A DNA stretch of 64,000 bases from VRUE01 sp963704515 (GTDB lineage: Bacteria > Actinomycetota > Thermoleophilia > Solirubrobacterales > 70-9). A program made the position numbers and the translations under genes. The DNA lies in assembly GCA_963704515.1 (NCBI GenBank), contig OY969913.1, positions 2,294,001-2,358,000 of the forward strand. Direction: 5' to 3'. This document shows positions 1 to 8,909 of the stretch, in pieces; the first letter of the stretch is position 1; each line of letters begins with the position of its first letter. Below the pieces are notes generated by a model, which worked only from the letters and a program-made list of their open reading frames with translations, did not search any database and was not told the DNA's origin.

Positions 1-570
1 ATCGACCCGATCTACTTCGACAGCCCCTACTACCTCGGTCCGGCGGACGGCGCCGCGCGCGCCTACTCGCTGCTGGGGAAGGCGATGCAGGACTCGGGCA
101 AGGTGGCGATCGCCCGCTTCGTCTTCCGCAACAAGGAGCACCTGGCGGCGCTGCGGCCCGGCGACGGGGTGCTCACCCTGACCACGATGCGCTTCGCCGA
201 CGAGGTGGTGCCGCCGAGCGAGCTCGAGGACGTGTTGCCCAGCGAGGCGCCGAAAGTTCCCAAGCGCGAGGTCGAGATGGCCGAGCAGCTGATCGAGTCG
301 CTGACCCGCGAGTTCGACCCGACCGCCTACCGCGACGAGTACCGCGAGCAGCTGCTGGAGATGATCGAACGCAAGGCGGCGGGCGAGGAGATCGTCGCGG
401 CGCCGGCCGAGGAGCGCGCCGAGACCAAGGCGCCCGACCTGATGGCGGCGCTCGAGCAGAGCATCGCCGCTGTGCAGAAGAAGCGCAAACCGGCGAAGAA
501 ACCCAAGGCCAAGAAGGCCGTAGCGAAAAAACGCTCGGGCTCGCGGGCCAAGGCGAAGTCCTCGAAATAG
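1..570 (+). CDS. ku: Ku protein, 3' part (5' end outside window)
   Basis: The frame is open from the first base and begins IDPIYFDSPYYLGP, typical of the middle of a bacterial Ku homodimer subunit. It runs through the Ku core (KVAIARFVFRNKEHLAALRP, then GVLTLTTMRFADEV) to a long lysine-rich tail (KKRKPAKKPKAKKAVAKKR), which in bacterial Ku binds DNA. Ku caps double-strand ends and recruits LigD for non-homologous end joining. The N-terminal part of the gene lies upstream of the window. The next gene, a LigD-type polymerase, starts three bases after the stop, which supports one NHEJ operon. Confidence 0.95.
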   Translation: MDPIYFDSPYYLGPADGAARAYSLLGKAMQDSGKVAIARFVFRNKEHLAALRPGDGVLTLTTMRFADEVVPPSELEDVLPSEAPKVPKREVEMAEQLIESLTREFDPTAYRDEYREQLLEMIERKAAGEEIVAAPAEERAETKAPDLMAALEQSIAAVQKKRKPAKKPKAKKAVAKKRSGSRAKAKSSK

Positions 571-573
571 CCC

Positions 574-1512
574 GTGGCGAAGGGCCAGGACGTCGAGGTC
601 GACGGGCGTGAGCTGAAGCTCACCAACCTCGACAAGGTGCTCTACCCGGAGGCCAGGTTCACCAAGGGCGAAGTGGTCGACTACTACGCCAGGGTGGCAC
701 CGGCGATCGTTCCCCACCTGCGCGGCCGGGCTCTCACCCTGCGTCGCTTCCCCGAAGGGGTCGACGACAGCGACGCCGCCTTCTTCGAGAAGCGCTGCCC
801 CAAGCACCGGCCGGACTGGGTGAAGACCGCCGCGGTCCTCGCCGGCCCGCGCGCCGGCACGATCGACTTCTGCGTCTGCGAAGACCGTCCGACCCTGGTC
901 TGGATGGCTCAGCTGGCCTCGATTGAGCTCCATCCCTCGCTCTCGCTGGCGGCGGCGCCCGACCGACCGACGGTGCTCGCCTTCGACCTCGACCCGGGGC
1001 CACCGGCTGACGTGCTCGACTGCTGCCGCGTCGCTCTGCGCGTGCGCGAGCTGCTCGACCACTTCGGCGTCCAGTGCTTCCCGAAGACCTCGGGCTCCAA
1101 GGGCCTGCAGGTCTACGTTCCGCTCAACGACGAGCGGGTCGCCTACGAGGCCGAGGACGCCGCCGAGCAGGCGACCAAACCCTTCGCCCGCGCGATCGCC
1201 CAGCTGCTCGAGAAGCAGACCCCTGACCTGGTCGTCTCGAAGATGAAAAAGGCCGAGCGCCAGGGCAAGGTCTTCGTCGACTGGTCCCAGAACCACCGCC
1301 GCAAGACGACGATCGCCGTCTACTCCCTGCGCGCCCGCAAACGCCCCACGGTCTCCACGCCGGTGACGTGGCACGAGGTTGAACAAGCAATCGAACAAGA
1401 CGACGCCACCTCGCTCGTCTTCGAGACCAAGGACGTGCTGCAGCGAATCGAGCAGCACGGCGACCTCTTCGCCCCAGTGCTCGAGCTCACACAGGAACTG
1501 CCACAGCTGTAG
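574..1512 (+). CDS. LigD-type primase-polymerase domain protein (NHEJ)
   Basis: 312 aa with a GTG start just after the Ku stop. It begins EVDGRELKLTNLDKVLYPE, the classic opening of the LigD polymerase domain, and carries FDLDPG near residue 136 (the metal-binding D-x-D), GSKGLQVYVP near 170 and VFVDWSQN near 233. No ligase or phosphoesterase domain is attached, so this is a stand-alone archaeo-eukaryotic primase-type polymerase that fills gaps at ends held by Ku. Any ligase partner must lie upstream of the window or elsewhere. It converges with gcvPB, with a large palindrome between them. Confidence 0.93.
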   Translation: MAKGQDVEVDGRELKLTNLDKVLYPEARFTKGEVVDYYARVAPAIVPHLRGRALTLRRFPEGVDDSDAAFFEKRCPKHRPDWVKTAAVLAGPRAGTIDFCVCEDRPTLVWMAQLASIELHPSLSLAAAPDRPTVLAFDLDPGPPADVLDCCRVALRVRELLDHFGVQCFPKTSGSKGLQVYVPLNDERVAYEAEDAAEQATKPFARAIAQLLEKQTPDLVVSKMKKAERQGKVFVDWSQNHRRKTTIAVYSLRARKRPTVSTPVTWHEVEQAIEQDDATSLVFETKDVLQRIEQHGDLFAPVLELTQELPQL

Positions 1513-1536
1513 CCCGGTCGCGCCTCGGGTCGGGAT

Positions 1537-1605
1537 GGGCCGCGGGCGAGGGTTCGTCGGACACTCAAGCGCGAAGCGCGTCCGACGAACCCTCGCCCGC
1601 GGCCC
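1537..1605. repeat. Large palindrome between convergent genes
   Basis: Perfect 26-bp inverted repeat (left arm 1537-1562, right arm 1580-1605) with a 17-nt loop that starts ACTCAAGCG. The stop codon of gcvPB (1565) lies in the loop, so the last bases of that gene are part of the structure. The position between two converging genes suits bidirectional termination, but no T tract follows. The same loop start, ACTCAAGCG, recurs in the palindrome at 18729-18804, so it may belong to a dispersed family. Confidence 0.85.
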
Positions 1606-3121
1606 CCCACGCCTGCCGAACGACCGGCCTGCGGGTCGCCCCGACCTCGTCGAGCCGACGCACGGGCGTCGTGTAGGGCGCGCTCTTGGCGATCTCGGGG
1701 TCGCACTCGGCCTCGGCGAGGATCTGCTCGACGGCGTCGGCGAAGGCGTCGAGGCTCTCCTTGGTCTCGGTCTCGGTCGGCTCGATCATCAATGCCTCCT
1801 CGACCAGCAGCGGGAAGTAGACGGTCGGCGGGTGGAAGCCGAAGTCGAGCAGGCGCTTGGCCAGGTCGAGGGTCGCCAGGCCGAGCTCGCGCTTCATCGG
1901 CTTGCCGGAGAGGACGAACTCGTGCATGCAGTGGCGCTCGAAGGCGATCGGCAGGCGCTCACCGGCGCGGCCCTCGGCGAGCCGCGCCTTCAGGTAGTTG
2001 GCGTTGAGCACCGCCGTCTCCGCGGCCTCGGCGAGGCCGTCGGCGCCGAGGCTGAGGATGTAGGCGTAGGAGCGGACGAAGACGCCGAAGTTGCCCTGGA
2101 AGCCGCGCAGCCGGCCGATCGACTTTGGCCGCGCATGGTCGAGGTCGAAGAACGGTCCGTGGCCGTTGTTCTCGCGGCGCACGACCTGGGGGCGCGGCAG
2201 GAAGGGCTCGATCCGCTCGGAGACCGCGATCGGCCCGGCGCCCGGCCCGCCGCCGCCGTGCGGCTGGCTGAAGGACTTGTGCAGGTTGACGTGGACGATG
2301 TCGAAGCCCATGTCGCCGGGCCGCGAGTGGCCCATCACCGCGTTGAGGTTGGCGCCGTCGTAGTAGAGCGTCCCCCCCGCCGCGTGGATCAGCGCGGCGA
2401 TCTCGGCGATGTTCTCGTCGAAGAGGCCGAGCGTGTTCGGGTTGGTCAGCATCAGGCAGGCGACCTGGCCGGGGTCGGCGTCGATCTTCGCCCGCAGGTC
2501 CTCCATCTCGACCCCGCCGCGTTCGTTGGTCGCGACCTTGACCACCTCGTAGCCGGCCATCGCCACCGAGGCCGGGTTGGTGCCGTGCGAGGTGTCGGGC
2601 GCCAAGACCTTAGTCCGCTCTTCGCCGCGGTCGGCGTGGAAGGCGCGGGTCAGCAGCAGCCCGGCGAGCTCGCCGTGCGAGCCGGCCGAGGGCTGCAGGC
2701 TGACGTGGGGCAGGCCGCAGATCTCGGCGAGAGACTCCTGCAGCAGCCACATCAGCTCCAGCGCACCCTGTGCGCGCCGCGGGTCCTGGGCGGGATGCAG
2801 GCGGGCGTGGCCGGGCAGCGCCGCGACCCGCTCGTTGAGCCGCGGGTTGTGCTTCATCGTGCAGGAGCCGAGCGGGTAGAAGCCGCTGTCGAGGTCGAAG
2901 TTGCGGCGCGAGAGCCGGTTGTAGTGGCGGACGATCTCCGGCTCGGCGATCTCGGGCAGGCGCGGTGGCTCGGAGCGCAGCAGCTCGGCCGGGATCAGCT
3001 CGGCGAGCGGCGGCTCGGGCACTTCGGCCGCCGGCAGGACGGCGGCCCGGCGCCCCGGCTTCGAGCGCTCGTAGATCGTCACCGCGCGTTCGGCCTGCAT
3101 CGGGGTCTCGGTCAGCGCCAT
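1565..3121 (-). CDS. gcvPB: Glycine dehydrogenase (decarboxylating) subunit 2
   Basis: 518 aa, PLP-dependent P-protein subunit 2 of the glycine cleavage system. With GcvPA it decarboxylates glycine and passes the aminomethyl group to lipoylated GcvH. The PLP lysine lies in HVNLHKSFSQPHGGGGPG (about residue 280). YDGANLNAVMG and GSCTMKHNPRLNE are further family signatures. Its ATG overlaps the TGA of gcvPA (TGATG), so the two are translationally coupled. It is the last gene of the gcv operon, and its C-terminal residues are encoded inside a 26-bp-arm palindrome, which may be an added tail. Confidence 0.97.
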   Translation of the reverse strand: MALTETPMQAERAVTIYERSKPGRRAAVLPAAEVPEPPLAELIPAELLRSEPPRLPEIAEPEIVRHYNRLSRRNFDLDSGFYPLGSCTMKHNPRLNERVAALPGHARLHPAQDPRRAQGALELMWLLQESLAEICGLPHVSLQPSAGSHGELAGLLLTRAFHADRGEERTKVLAPDTSHGTNPASVAMAGYEVVKVATNERGGVEMEDLRAKIDADPGQVACLMLTNPNTLGLFDENIAEIAALIHAAGGTLYYDGANLNAVMGHSRPGDMGFDIVHVNLHKSFSQPHGGGGPGAGPIAVSERIEPFLPRPQVVRRENNGHGPFFDLDHARPKSIGRLRGFQGNFGVFVRSYAYILSLGADGLAEAAETAVLNANYLKARLAEGRAGERLPIAFERHCMHEFVLSGKPMKRELGLATLDLAKRLLDFGFHPPTVYFPLLVEEALMIEPTETETKESLDAFADAVEQILAEAECDPEIAKSAPYTTPVRRLDEVGATRRPVVRQAWGAAGEGSSDALRA

Positions 3122-4491
3122 CAGGCCGTCACCCGCTGACGCTCGGCGGCGACCGCGGCGCCCAGCGCCTCGGCGAGCTCGTCGATCTGGGCCTTGGTGC
3201 GGCGCTCGGTGATCGCAATCAGCAGGCCGTCCCGGTACTCGGGGTACTCGCGGCCAAGCGGGTAGCCGGCGGCGATCCCGCGCTCGGCGCAGCGCTCCAG
3301 CACCCGGTCGACCGGGGCGTCGAGGCGGACGGCGAACTCGCGCGCCACCGGCGCCGCGTGCAGAGGCTCGACCCCATCGACCGCCGCGAGGCGCTCGCGC
3401 GCGTAGGCGGTGCGCCGCACCAGCAGCTCGCCCAGCTCGCGGTAGCCCTGTTTGCCGAGCCAGGCGAGGTGGACCATCGCGCAGAGCGCGTTGAGCGCCT
3501 GCGCGGTGCAGATGTTGTGGGTCGCCTTCTCGCGGCGGATGTGCTGCTCGCGCGTCTGCAGGGCGAGGACGAAGCCGCGGCGGCCGTCGACGTCCTCGGT
3601 CTCGCCCGCGATCCGCCCCGGCATGCGCCGGATCTGCTCCTCGGTGGCGCAGAAGAAGCCGAAGGACGGCCCGCCGAAGTCGAGCCGGTTGCCGAGCGGC
3701 TGACCCTCGCCGAGGGCGATGTCCGCCCCCTGCTCGCCGGGCGGCTTCAACACGCCGAGCGTCATCGGGTCGCAGGCGACGACCAGCAGCGCGCCGTGCT
3801 CCTTGGCCGCGGCGCCGAGCTCCTCGACCCGCTCGACCGCGCCGAGGAAGTTGGGGCTCTGCAGGAAGACGGCAGCGGTCCTCTCGTCGACCTCCTTGGC
3901 GAGGACCGCGGCGTCGGTCCCCCCACCGTGCAACCCGACCTCGGCCACCTCGGCCCCGTAGCCGACCGCGTAGGTCTCGAGCGCCTCGCGACTGTGTGGG
4001 TGCAGCCCGCGCGAGACGACGAAGCGCCGCCGCCCGGTCGCCGCCATCGCCAGATAGCCGGCCGAGGCGACCGAGGACGGCCCCTCGTAGAGGCCGGCGT
4101 TGGAGACCGGCAGCCCGGTCAGCTCCGAGATCGCGGTCTGGAACTCGAACATCGCCTGCAGCCCGCCCTGCGAGATCTCCGGCTGGTAGGGCGTGTAGGG
4201 AGTGAGAAACTCCGAGCGCTGGGCGATCGCGTCGACGATCGCCGGCACGTAGTGGTCGTACATCCCCGCTCCGACGAAGCAGACCTGCCCTTCGGCGTCT
4301 TCGTTGCGCGCCGCGAGCCCCGCCAGCCGCTCGAAGACCTCGGCCTCGCTGATCCCCTCCGGCAAGGCCAGCGGCCTGCCGAGCCGCAACTCCTCGGGCA
4401 CCTGGGCGAAGAGCTCGTCGACCGAGTCGACGCCGATCGCGGCGAGCATCTCGGCCCGGTCGCCGGGCGTCACGGAGGTGTAGCGACTCAC
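3121..4491 (-). CDS. gcvPA: Glycine dehydrogenase (decarboxylating) subunit 1
   Basis: About 456 aa, subunit 1 of the split P-protein. The GTG start at 4491 (reading SRYTSVTPGDRAEML) was chosen because family members begin there; a TTG at 4509 would add six residues. It has the expected TPYQPEISQGGLQAMFEFQT and QSPNFLGAVE regions. It lies between gcvH and gcvPB on the minus strand and is coupled to gcvPB by a stop/start overlap. Two-subunit P-protein is found in many bacteria and archaea; others have one fused chain. Confidence 0.96.
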   Translation of the reverse strand: MSRYTSVTPGDRAEMLAAIGVDSVDELFAQVPEELRLGRPLALPEGISEAEVFERLAGLAARNEDAEGQVCFVGAGMYDHYVPAIVDAIAQRSEFLTPYTPYQPEISQGGLQAMFEFQTAISELTGLPVSNAGLYEGPSSVASAGYLAMAATGRRRFVVSRGLHPHSREALETYAVGYGAEVAEVGLHGGGTDAAVLAKEVDERTAAVFLQSPNFLGAVERVEELGAAAKEHGALLVVACDPMTLGVLKPPGEQGADIALGEGQPLGNRLDFGGPSFGFFCATEEQIRRMPGRIAGETEDVDGRRGFVLALQTREQHIRREKATHNICTAQALNALCAMVHLAWLGKQGYRELGELLVRRTAYARERLAAVDGVEPLHAAPVAREFAVRLDAPVDRVLERCAERGIAAGYPLGREYPEYRDGLLIAITERRTKAQIDELAEALGAAVAAERQRVTA

Positions 4492-4527
4492 CCGCTGAAG
4501 GCTACGCAAGGCGGGGGCTGGGAAGGC

Positions 4528-4929
4528 CTAGGAATTTTCCAGCAGCTTGCGGTATTCCTCGGCCCCGAGCAGCGCTCCCGACTCCTCCGGGTGGCTCAGC
4601 TTCACCTTGACCAGCCAGCCCTCGCCGTAGGGGTCCTCGTTGATCTTCTCCGGTGCGTCTTCGAGCGCGTCGTTGACCTCGACGATTTCGCCGGACATCG
4701 GCGCGATCACGTCGGAGACCGCCTTGACCGACTCGACCTCGGCATAGGAAGAGTCTTTGGAGATCGTCGCGCCGACCTCCGGCGGGTCGTAGAAGACGAC
4801 CTCGCCGAGGTTGTCCTGGGCGTACCAGGTGATCCCGAAGACGGCGTGCTCGTCGCCGTCCAGCCGCGCCCAGTCGTGCTGGTCGTGGTAGAGCAGATCG
4901 TCGGGGTAGGTCGCGTCGGCCAACGTCAT
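4528..4929 (-). CDS. gcvH: Glycine cleavage system H protein
   Basis: 133 aa, the lipoyl carrier that shuttles the aminomethyl intermediate between P, T and L proteins. The lipoylated lysine is K69 in EVESVKAVSDV, followed by the usual SGEIVEVN and EDPYGEGWLVKVK. The ATG overlaps the gcvT stop (ATGA). Family members are about 125-135 aa, so the length is normal. Confidence 0.97.
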   Translation of the reverse strand: MTLADATYPDDLLYHDQHDWARLDGDEHAVFGITWYAQDNLGEVVFYDPPEVGATISKDSSYAEVESVKAVSDVIAPMSGEIVEVNDALEDAPEKINEDPYGEGWLVKVKLSHPEESGALLGAEEYRKLLENS

Positions 4930-5990
4930 CTCGCTTTCCGGTAGAGGGGCTTGGAAGCTATCCGGGCCGGGCGGCGCTTGCCGCGCACGTCGATCTCGAC
5001 CTCGGTGCCCAGCTCGGCGAGGTCGGCGCGCACGTAGGCCATCCCGATGCCGACCTCGAGCGAGGGCGAGAAGCTTCCCGAGGTGACGGTGCCGACGCGA
5101 TCCTCGCCGGAGAGGACGGGATTGGCTTCGCGCGGGATGCCGGCGCCCTCGATCTTGAACGGCGCCAGCTTCTCCTCCGTGCCGCCGCGGCGCGCCCGGG
5201 AGATCGCCTCCGCGCCGATGAACCCGGTCGCCTCGGCGCAGCACCAGCCGAGCCCGGCCTCGATCGGGTTGCGCTCGGGAGTGAGGTCGTTGCCGTGCAG
5301 GTGGAAGCAGGCCTCGAGGCGCAGCGTGTCACGGGCGCCGAGCCCGCAGGGCACGACCCCGGCGTCGAGCAGCTCGGCCCAGATCGGCGGCGCCACCTCC
5401 GGATCGAGCAGCAGCTCCACCCCGTCCTCACCGGTGTACCCGGTCCCGCAGACGATCGCCGGCCGCCGCCCGACCCGCGCGTGCAGAGCGTGCATCCGCG
5501 CCGGCAGCTCGATCCCGAGCGCCGCCGAGACGACCCCGCGCGCGTGCGGCCCCTGCACCGCAACCATCGCGTACCGATCCGCCACATCCCGCACCGCGAC
5601 GTCGAAGCCCCGGCTCCAGCGCCCCATCCATGCCAGGTCAGCGAGGTGATTCGCGGAGTTGGTGACGATCAGATACCGGTCCCCGCCCAACCTGTAGGCA
5701 AAGAGGTCGTCGACCACCCCCCCGTCCTCGGCGCAAAGGCACGAGTACTGCGCCCCGCCGACCTCGATCCGAGAGACGTCGTTGGAAAGAACGCGCTGGA
5801 GGAAGGCCAAGGCCCCGGGCCCCTCAACCTCGACCTCCCCCATGTGCGACACATCGAACATCCCCACATGAGTCCGCACAGCCGAGTGCTCCTCCCGAAT
5901 CCCCTCATAGGAAACCGGCATCTCCCACCCGGCAAAATCCACAAGCTTCGCGTCAAGCTCGAGGTGCTTTTCGTAGAGAGGCGTCCGCAT
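4926..5990 (-). CDS. gcvT: Aminomethyltransferase (glycine cleavage T protein)
   Basis: 354 aa, transfers the methylene group from GcvH to tetrahydrofolate and releases ammonia. Recognised by TPLYEKHLELDAKLVDFAGWEMP at the start (written here in family order), GMFDVSHMGEVEVEG, GYTGEDGVE and the C-terminal GIGMAYVR. First gene of gcvT-gcvH-gcvPA-gcvPB. A palindromic repeat separates it from the ftsZ stop, so read-through from the division cluster cannot be ruled out. Confidence 0.97.
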   Translation of the reverse strand: MRTPLYEKHLELDAKLVDFAGWEMPVSYEGIREEHSAVRTHVGMFDVSHMGEVEVEGPGALAFLQRVLSNDVSRIEVGGAQYSCLCAEDGGVVDDLFAYRLGGDRYLIVTNSANHLADLAWMGRWSRGFDVAVRDVADRYAMVAVQGPHARGVVSAALGIELPARMHALHARVGRRPAIVCGTGYTGEDGVELLLDPEVAPPIWAELLDAGVVPCGLGARDTLRLEACFHLHGNDLTPERNPIEAGLGWCCAEATGFIGAEAISRARRGGTEEKLAPFKIEGAGIPREANPVLSGEDRVGTVTSGSFSPSLEVGIGMAYVRADLAELGTEVEIDVRGKRRPARIASKPLYRKAR

Positions 5991-6030
5991 CGAAGCGCAA
6001 GGCTATTCGGTGGAATAGCGAAGCCAGTCG

Positions 6031-6133
6031 GTGGGACGGGTGCCCCTCTCGCGGAGGCTCCCGGTCAGACAACTCGAATCGCCGTTGCCGATCAGCTGCG
6101 CGACGGTCTCCGCGGGAGGGGCACCCGTCCCAC
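6031..6133. repeat. Palindromic repeat, family A copy 1
   Basis: Inverted arms 6031-6056 and 6108-6133 (26 bp, one mismatch) contain GGGTGCCCCTC. The central segment of about 50 nt begins GCTCCCGGT and ends CAGCTGCGCGACGGTC. A second copy with a closely similar centre but different arm sequence lies at 14671-14775. It sits between ftsZ and gcvT. Confidence 0.85.
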
Positions 6134-6148
6134 CCCCACGTCTCGTCC

Positions 6149-7228
6149 CTATTCCTTCAGGAACCCGGGCACGTCGATGTCGTCGTCCGACACCCGCAGT
6201 TTGCGGATATCGGTGTCCTCGCCCGAAACCCGCGGCTTGGACTCATACCGCCGCCGCACCCGCTGCGGCGAGCGAGCCAGCAGCTCGAAGCCCTCGAAGC
6301 CGGTGGCGATCACGGTGACGCGGACCTCGTCGCGCATCGACTGGTCGACGACTGAGCCGAAGATGATGTTGGCGTTGTCGTCGGCCTCGGCCTGGACCAG
6401 CTGGGCCGCCTCGTTGACCTCGAAGAGGCCGAGGTCCTCGGGCCCGGTGATGTTGAGCAGCATGCCGGTGGCGCCCTTGATCGACTCCTCGATCAGCGGC
6501 GAGGTGATCGCCGCCTTGGCCGCGTCGAGCGCCCGCGCCTCCCCGGAGGCCGAGCCGACGCCCATCAGCGCCGAGCCGGCGTCGCGCATGATCGTGCGCA
6601 CGTCGGCGAAGTCGAGGTTGATCAGGCCGGGGATCGTGATCAGGTCGGTGATCCCCTGCACGCCCTGGCGCAGGATGTCGTCGGCCTGGCGGAAGGCCTC
6701 GAGCACGCTGGTGCGCCGCTCGACCGCCTGCAGCAGCTTCTCGTTGGGGACGATGATCAGGGTGTCGACGTTGTTGCGCAGCTTCTCGATGCCCTCGAGC
6801 GCCTGCTGCATCCGCCGTTTGCCCTCGAACTCGAAGGGCTTGGTCACCGCGCCGACGGTCAGCGCGCCGATCTCTTCCTTGGCGATCTCGGCGATCACCG
6901 GCGCCGAGCCGGTGCCCGTGCCTCCCCCCTCGCCCGCGGTGACGAAGACCATGTCGGCGCCCTTCAGCGCCTCCTTGATCTCGTCGCGGCTCTCCGCCGC
7001 GGCGCCCGCCCCGACCTCGGGGTTGCCGCCGGCGCCGAGGCCGCGCGTCAGCTCCTGCCCGATCGAGAGCTTGATGTCCGCGTCGCAGGCCTGCAACGCC
7101 TGGGCATCCGTGTTGACGGCGACGAACTCGACGCCGCGGATGCCGGCGTCGACCATGCGGCTGACGGCATTGGTGCCGCCGCCGCCTGCGCCGACCACCT
7201 TGATCACCGCGAGGTATGTGGATTCCAT
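6149..7228 (-). CDS. ftsZ: Cell division protein FtsZ
   Basis: 359 aa tubulin-like GTPase that forms the Z ring. The GTP-binding signature GGGTGTGSAP is at residues 101-110, and the N-terminus VIKVVGAGGGGTNAVSRM is canonical. The protein ends DDIDVPGFLKE, the conserved C-terminal peptide that binds partners such as FtsW and SepF. It closes the dcw cluster, after ftsQ. The 230 bp upstream (7229-7458) is AT-richer than its surroundings and holds no gene; it probably includes an ftsZ promoter, though I could not fix boxes with confidence. Confidence 0.98.
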   Translation of the reverse strand: MESTYLAVIKVVGAGGGGTNAVSRMVDAGIRGVEFVAVNTDAQALQACDADIKLSIGQELTRGLGAGGNPEVGAGAAAESRDEIKEALKGADMVFVTAGEGGGTGTGSAPVIAEIAKEEIGALTVGAVTKPFEFEGKRRMQQALEGIEKLRNNVDTLIIVPNEKLLQAVERRTSVLEAFRQADDILRQGVQGITDLITIPGLINLDFADVRTIMRDAGSALMGVGSASGEARALDAAKAAITSPLIEESIKGATGMLLNITGPEDLGLFEVNEAAQLVQAEADDNANIIFGSVVDQSMRDEVRVTVIATGFEGFELLARSPQRVRRRYESKPRVSGEDTDIRKLRVSDDDIDVPGFLKE

Positions 7229-7458
7229 CTCCCGATTTCTCCAGCCACCGACTCTGGGGGTCGGCGTTTGAGTTGAGCCTTTGTTCCGTCCGAGGCTACA
7301 GCAATGCTTAAGGGTTCAAGGGTACGCTGTAACCGCGGAAATTGCGCTCAACGTAGGGCATTTCCGGGGGTCTGTCAAACGGCCGGGCGACATCCTGCAA
7401 GGCAAATTTCTCAATGCCTACTTGAGGGTTGGCCCTACCTAACCCTGTGGTCGAGGGT

Positions 7459-7998
7459 TTAGGGAAGGGGCGGAAGCGTATGCCCAGAGCCGCCTATCGT
7501 GGGGTGCGCGGGGGAGCTCACGTTTACATAATCGAGCGTCGTGACCGAGGGGTCGGAGAGAACCGCTGCCGCGGCTCGCCACTTGCGGGCCGCTTGCGTC
7601 GCGTCGCCGAAGCGCACTTCGACCCCCGAGGTGAGGTCGACGTCCACACCGCTTTCGCCGAAATGAGCGGCTTCGACGTAAGGGGCCAGGGCCGGAGGCG
7701 TCGCGGCGAGGACCTTGACCTGCGCCAGCGCCGGCCCCGCCAAGCGCCCGCTCTTCGGAGCGGCTTCGAGCCGCAGCCGCGGCAGGGCGTTTTCCGCGGG
7801 AACCTGGAACCAGGCGAGCACCGAGCCGTCGGCGGCCACCGCGACCGCTTCGGAGCCACTGCCGATCACGGCCACCGGCCGGCTGGCGACCAGCGTTCCG
7901 CCGACCGTCTTGCCGGCGCCGAAGAGGCTGTGCCAGACGAAGGACACGGCGATCACGGCGAGGATCGCGACGACCGCCCTGAGCAACCAGCGGATCAC
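7459..7998 (-). CDS. ftsQ: Short FtsQ-like division protein lacking most of POTRA
   Basis: 179 aa in the usual ftsQ place between murB and ftsZ. One N-terminal membrane segment (LLRAVVAILAVIAVSFVW) is followed almost at once by RPVAVIGSGSEAVAVAADG and a beta-domain-like region ending SVTTLDYVNVSSP, matching the C-terminal part of FtsQ. The POTRA domain (about 65-70 residues) that normally follows the membrane segment is largely missing; usual FtsQ is 250 aa or more. FtsQ links FtsL/FtsB to the divisome. The family call rests on position and the C-terminal half. Coupled to murB by a 4-bp overlap. Confidence 0.75.
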   Translation of the reverse strand: MIRWLLRAVVAILAVIAVSFVWHSLFGAGKTVGGTLVASRPVAVIGSGSEAVAVAADGSVLAWFQVPAENALPRLRLEAAPKSGRLAGPALAQVKVLAATPPALAPYVEAAHFGESGVDVDLTSGVEVRFGDATQAARKWRAAAAVLSDPSVTTLDYVNVSSPAHPTIGGSGHTLPPLP

Positions 7999-8909
7999 AG
8001 CTCCCAGCCCTCGGGCCAGCGGACCTCGCCGAGCACCTGCACCTCGGGCTCGAGCACGACGCCGGTCGCCTCGTGCACCCGGCGGCGGCCCTCGGCCATC
8101 AGCTCCAGCACCTCGGCCGTCGTCGCCTGGCCGGTGTTCTCGACGAAGTTGGCGTGCTTCTCGGAGAAGCGGGCTTCTCCGAGATCGAGCCCGCGGCAGC
8201 CCGCCGCCTCCAGCAGCTGACCGGCGCTGCGCCCCTCCGCCCGCGGGTCGTCCGGGTTCTTGAAGGTCGAGCCGAAGGTCTTGATTCCCGACGGCTGCGC
8301 CTCGCGGCGCTTGCCGCGCATCTCGTTCAGGCGGGCGCGGATCGTCGCAGGGTCGTCCGGGCGCAGGCGAAAGACGACCCGCGAGACAACCTCGCCGGCG
8401 GTCAAGTTGGAGCTGCGGTAGGCGAAGCCGAGCGAGTCGGGCTCGCGACGTTCGCGACCGGTAGCCGTGAAGACGTCGACCGACTCCAGCACCTCGGCGA
8501 GCTGGCCGCCGTAGGCGTTGGCGTTCATCCTCACCGCTCCGCCGGCGGTGCCGGGGATGTTGACTCCGAATTCGATTCCCGCGAGGCCCCAGCCGGCGGC
8601 CTTAGCGGCGGCCGAGGGGAAACGGGCGCCGCCGCCGCAGACCATCCCCTCCCCCTCGCGCTCGATCGCCGCCAGCTCGCCACCGAGCTTGAGCGCGAGC
8701 CCGCGAAAGCCCGAGTCGGCGACCAGCAGGTTCGACCCTGAGCCGATCACCCCCAGGGCGAGATCTTCGTCCGCTGCCCAGGCGAGCACCGCGAGCAGCT
8801 CTCCCTCGTTCCCGGGCCGGGCGAAGAAGTCGGCGTGGCCGCCGGTGCGCACCGTGGTCAGCCGGGCAAGGGGAAAGTCACGCTGCACCGTCGCCGGCTG
8901 GGAGTTCAC
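7995..8909 (-). CDS. murB: UDP-N-acetylenolpyruvoylglucosamine reductase
   Basis: 304 aa FAD enzyme that reduces the enolpyruvyl group to make UDP-MurNAc. The FAD-binding pieces TTVRTGGHADFFARP and GSGSNLLVADSGF are present, as are GIPGTAGGAV-like FGVNIPGTAGGAVRMNANAYG and GSTFKNP. Overlaps murC and ftsQ by four bases at either end, so it is part of the coupled run murG-murC-murB-ftsQ. Confidence 0.96.
   Translation of the reverse strand: MNSQPATVQRDFPLARLTTVRTGGHADFFARPGNEGELLAVLAWAADEDLALGVIGSGSNLLVADSGFRGLALKLGGELAAIEREGEGMVCGGGARFPSAAAKAAGWGLAGIEFGVNIPGTAGGAVRMNANAYGGQLAEVLESVDVFTATGRERREPDSLGFAYRSSNLTAGEVVSRVVFRLRPDDPATIRARLNEMRGKRREAQPSGIKTFGSTFKNPDDPRAEGRSAGQLLEAAGCRGLDLGEARFSEKHANFVENTGQATTAEVLELMAEGRRRVHEATGVVLEPEVQVLGEVRWPEGWEL

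Noticed and set aside
1379..3139. Open frame of 586 codons on the plus strand across gcvPB
   Set aside because: It mirrors gcvPB, which has full family motifs on the other strand; the plus-strand product is Arg/Gly/Ala low-complexity, as expected for antisense reading in high-GC DNA.
2965..4944. 659-codon plus-strand frame across gcvPA and gcvH
   Set aside because: Antisense shadow of clearly recognised genes, with no ribosome site or protein motifs.
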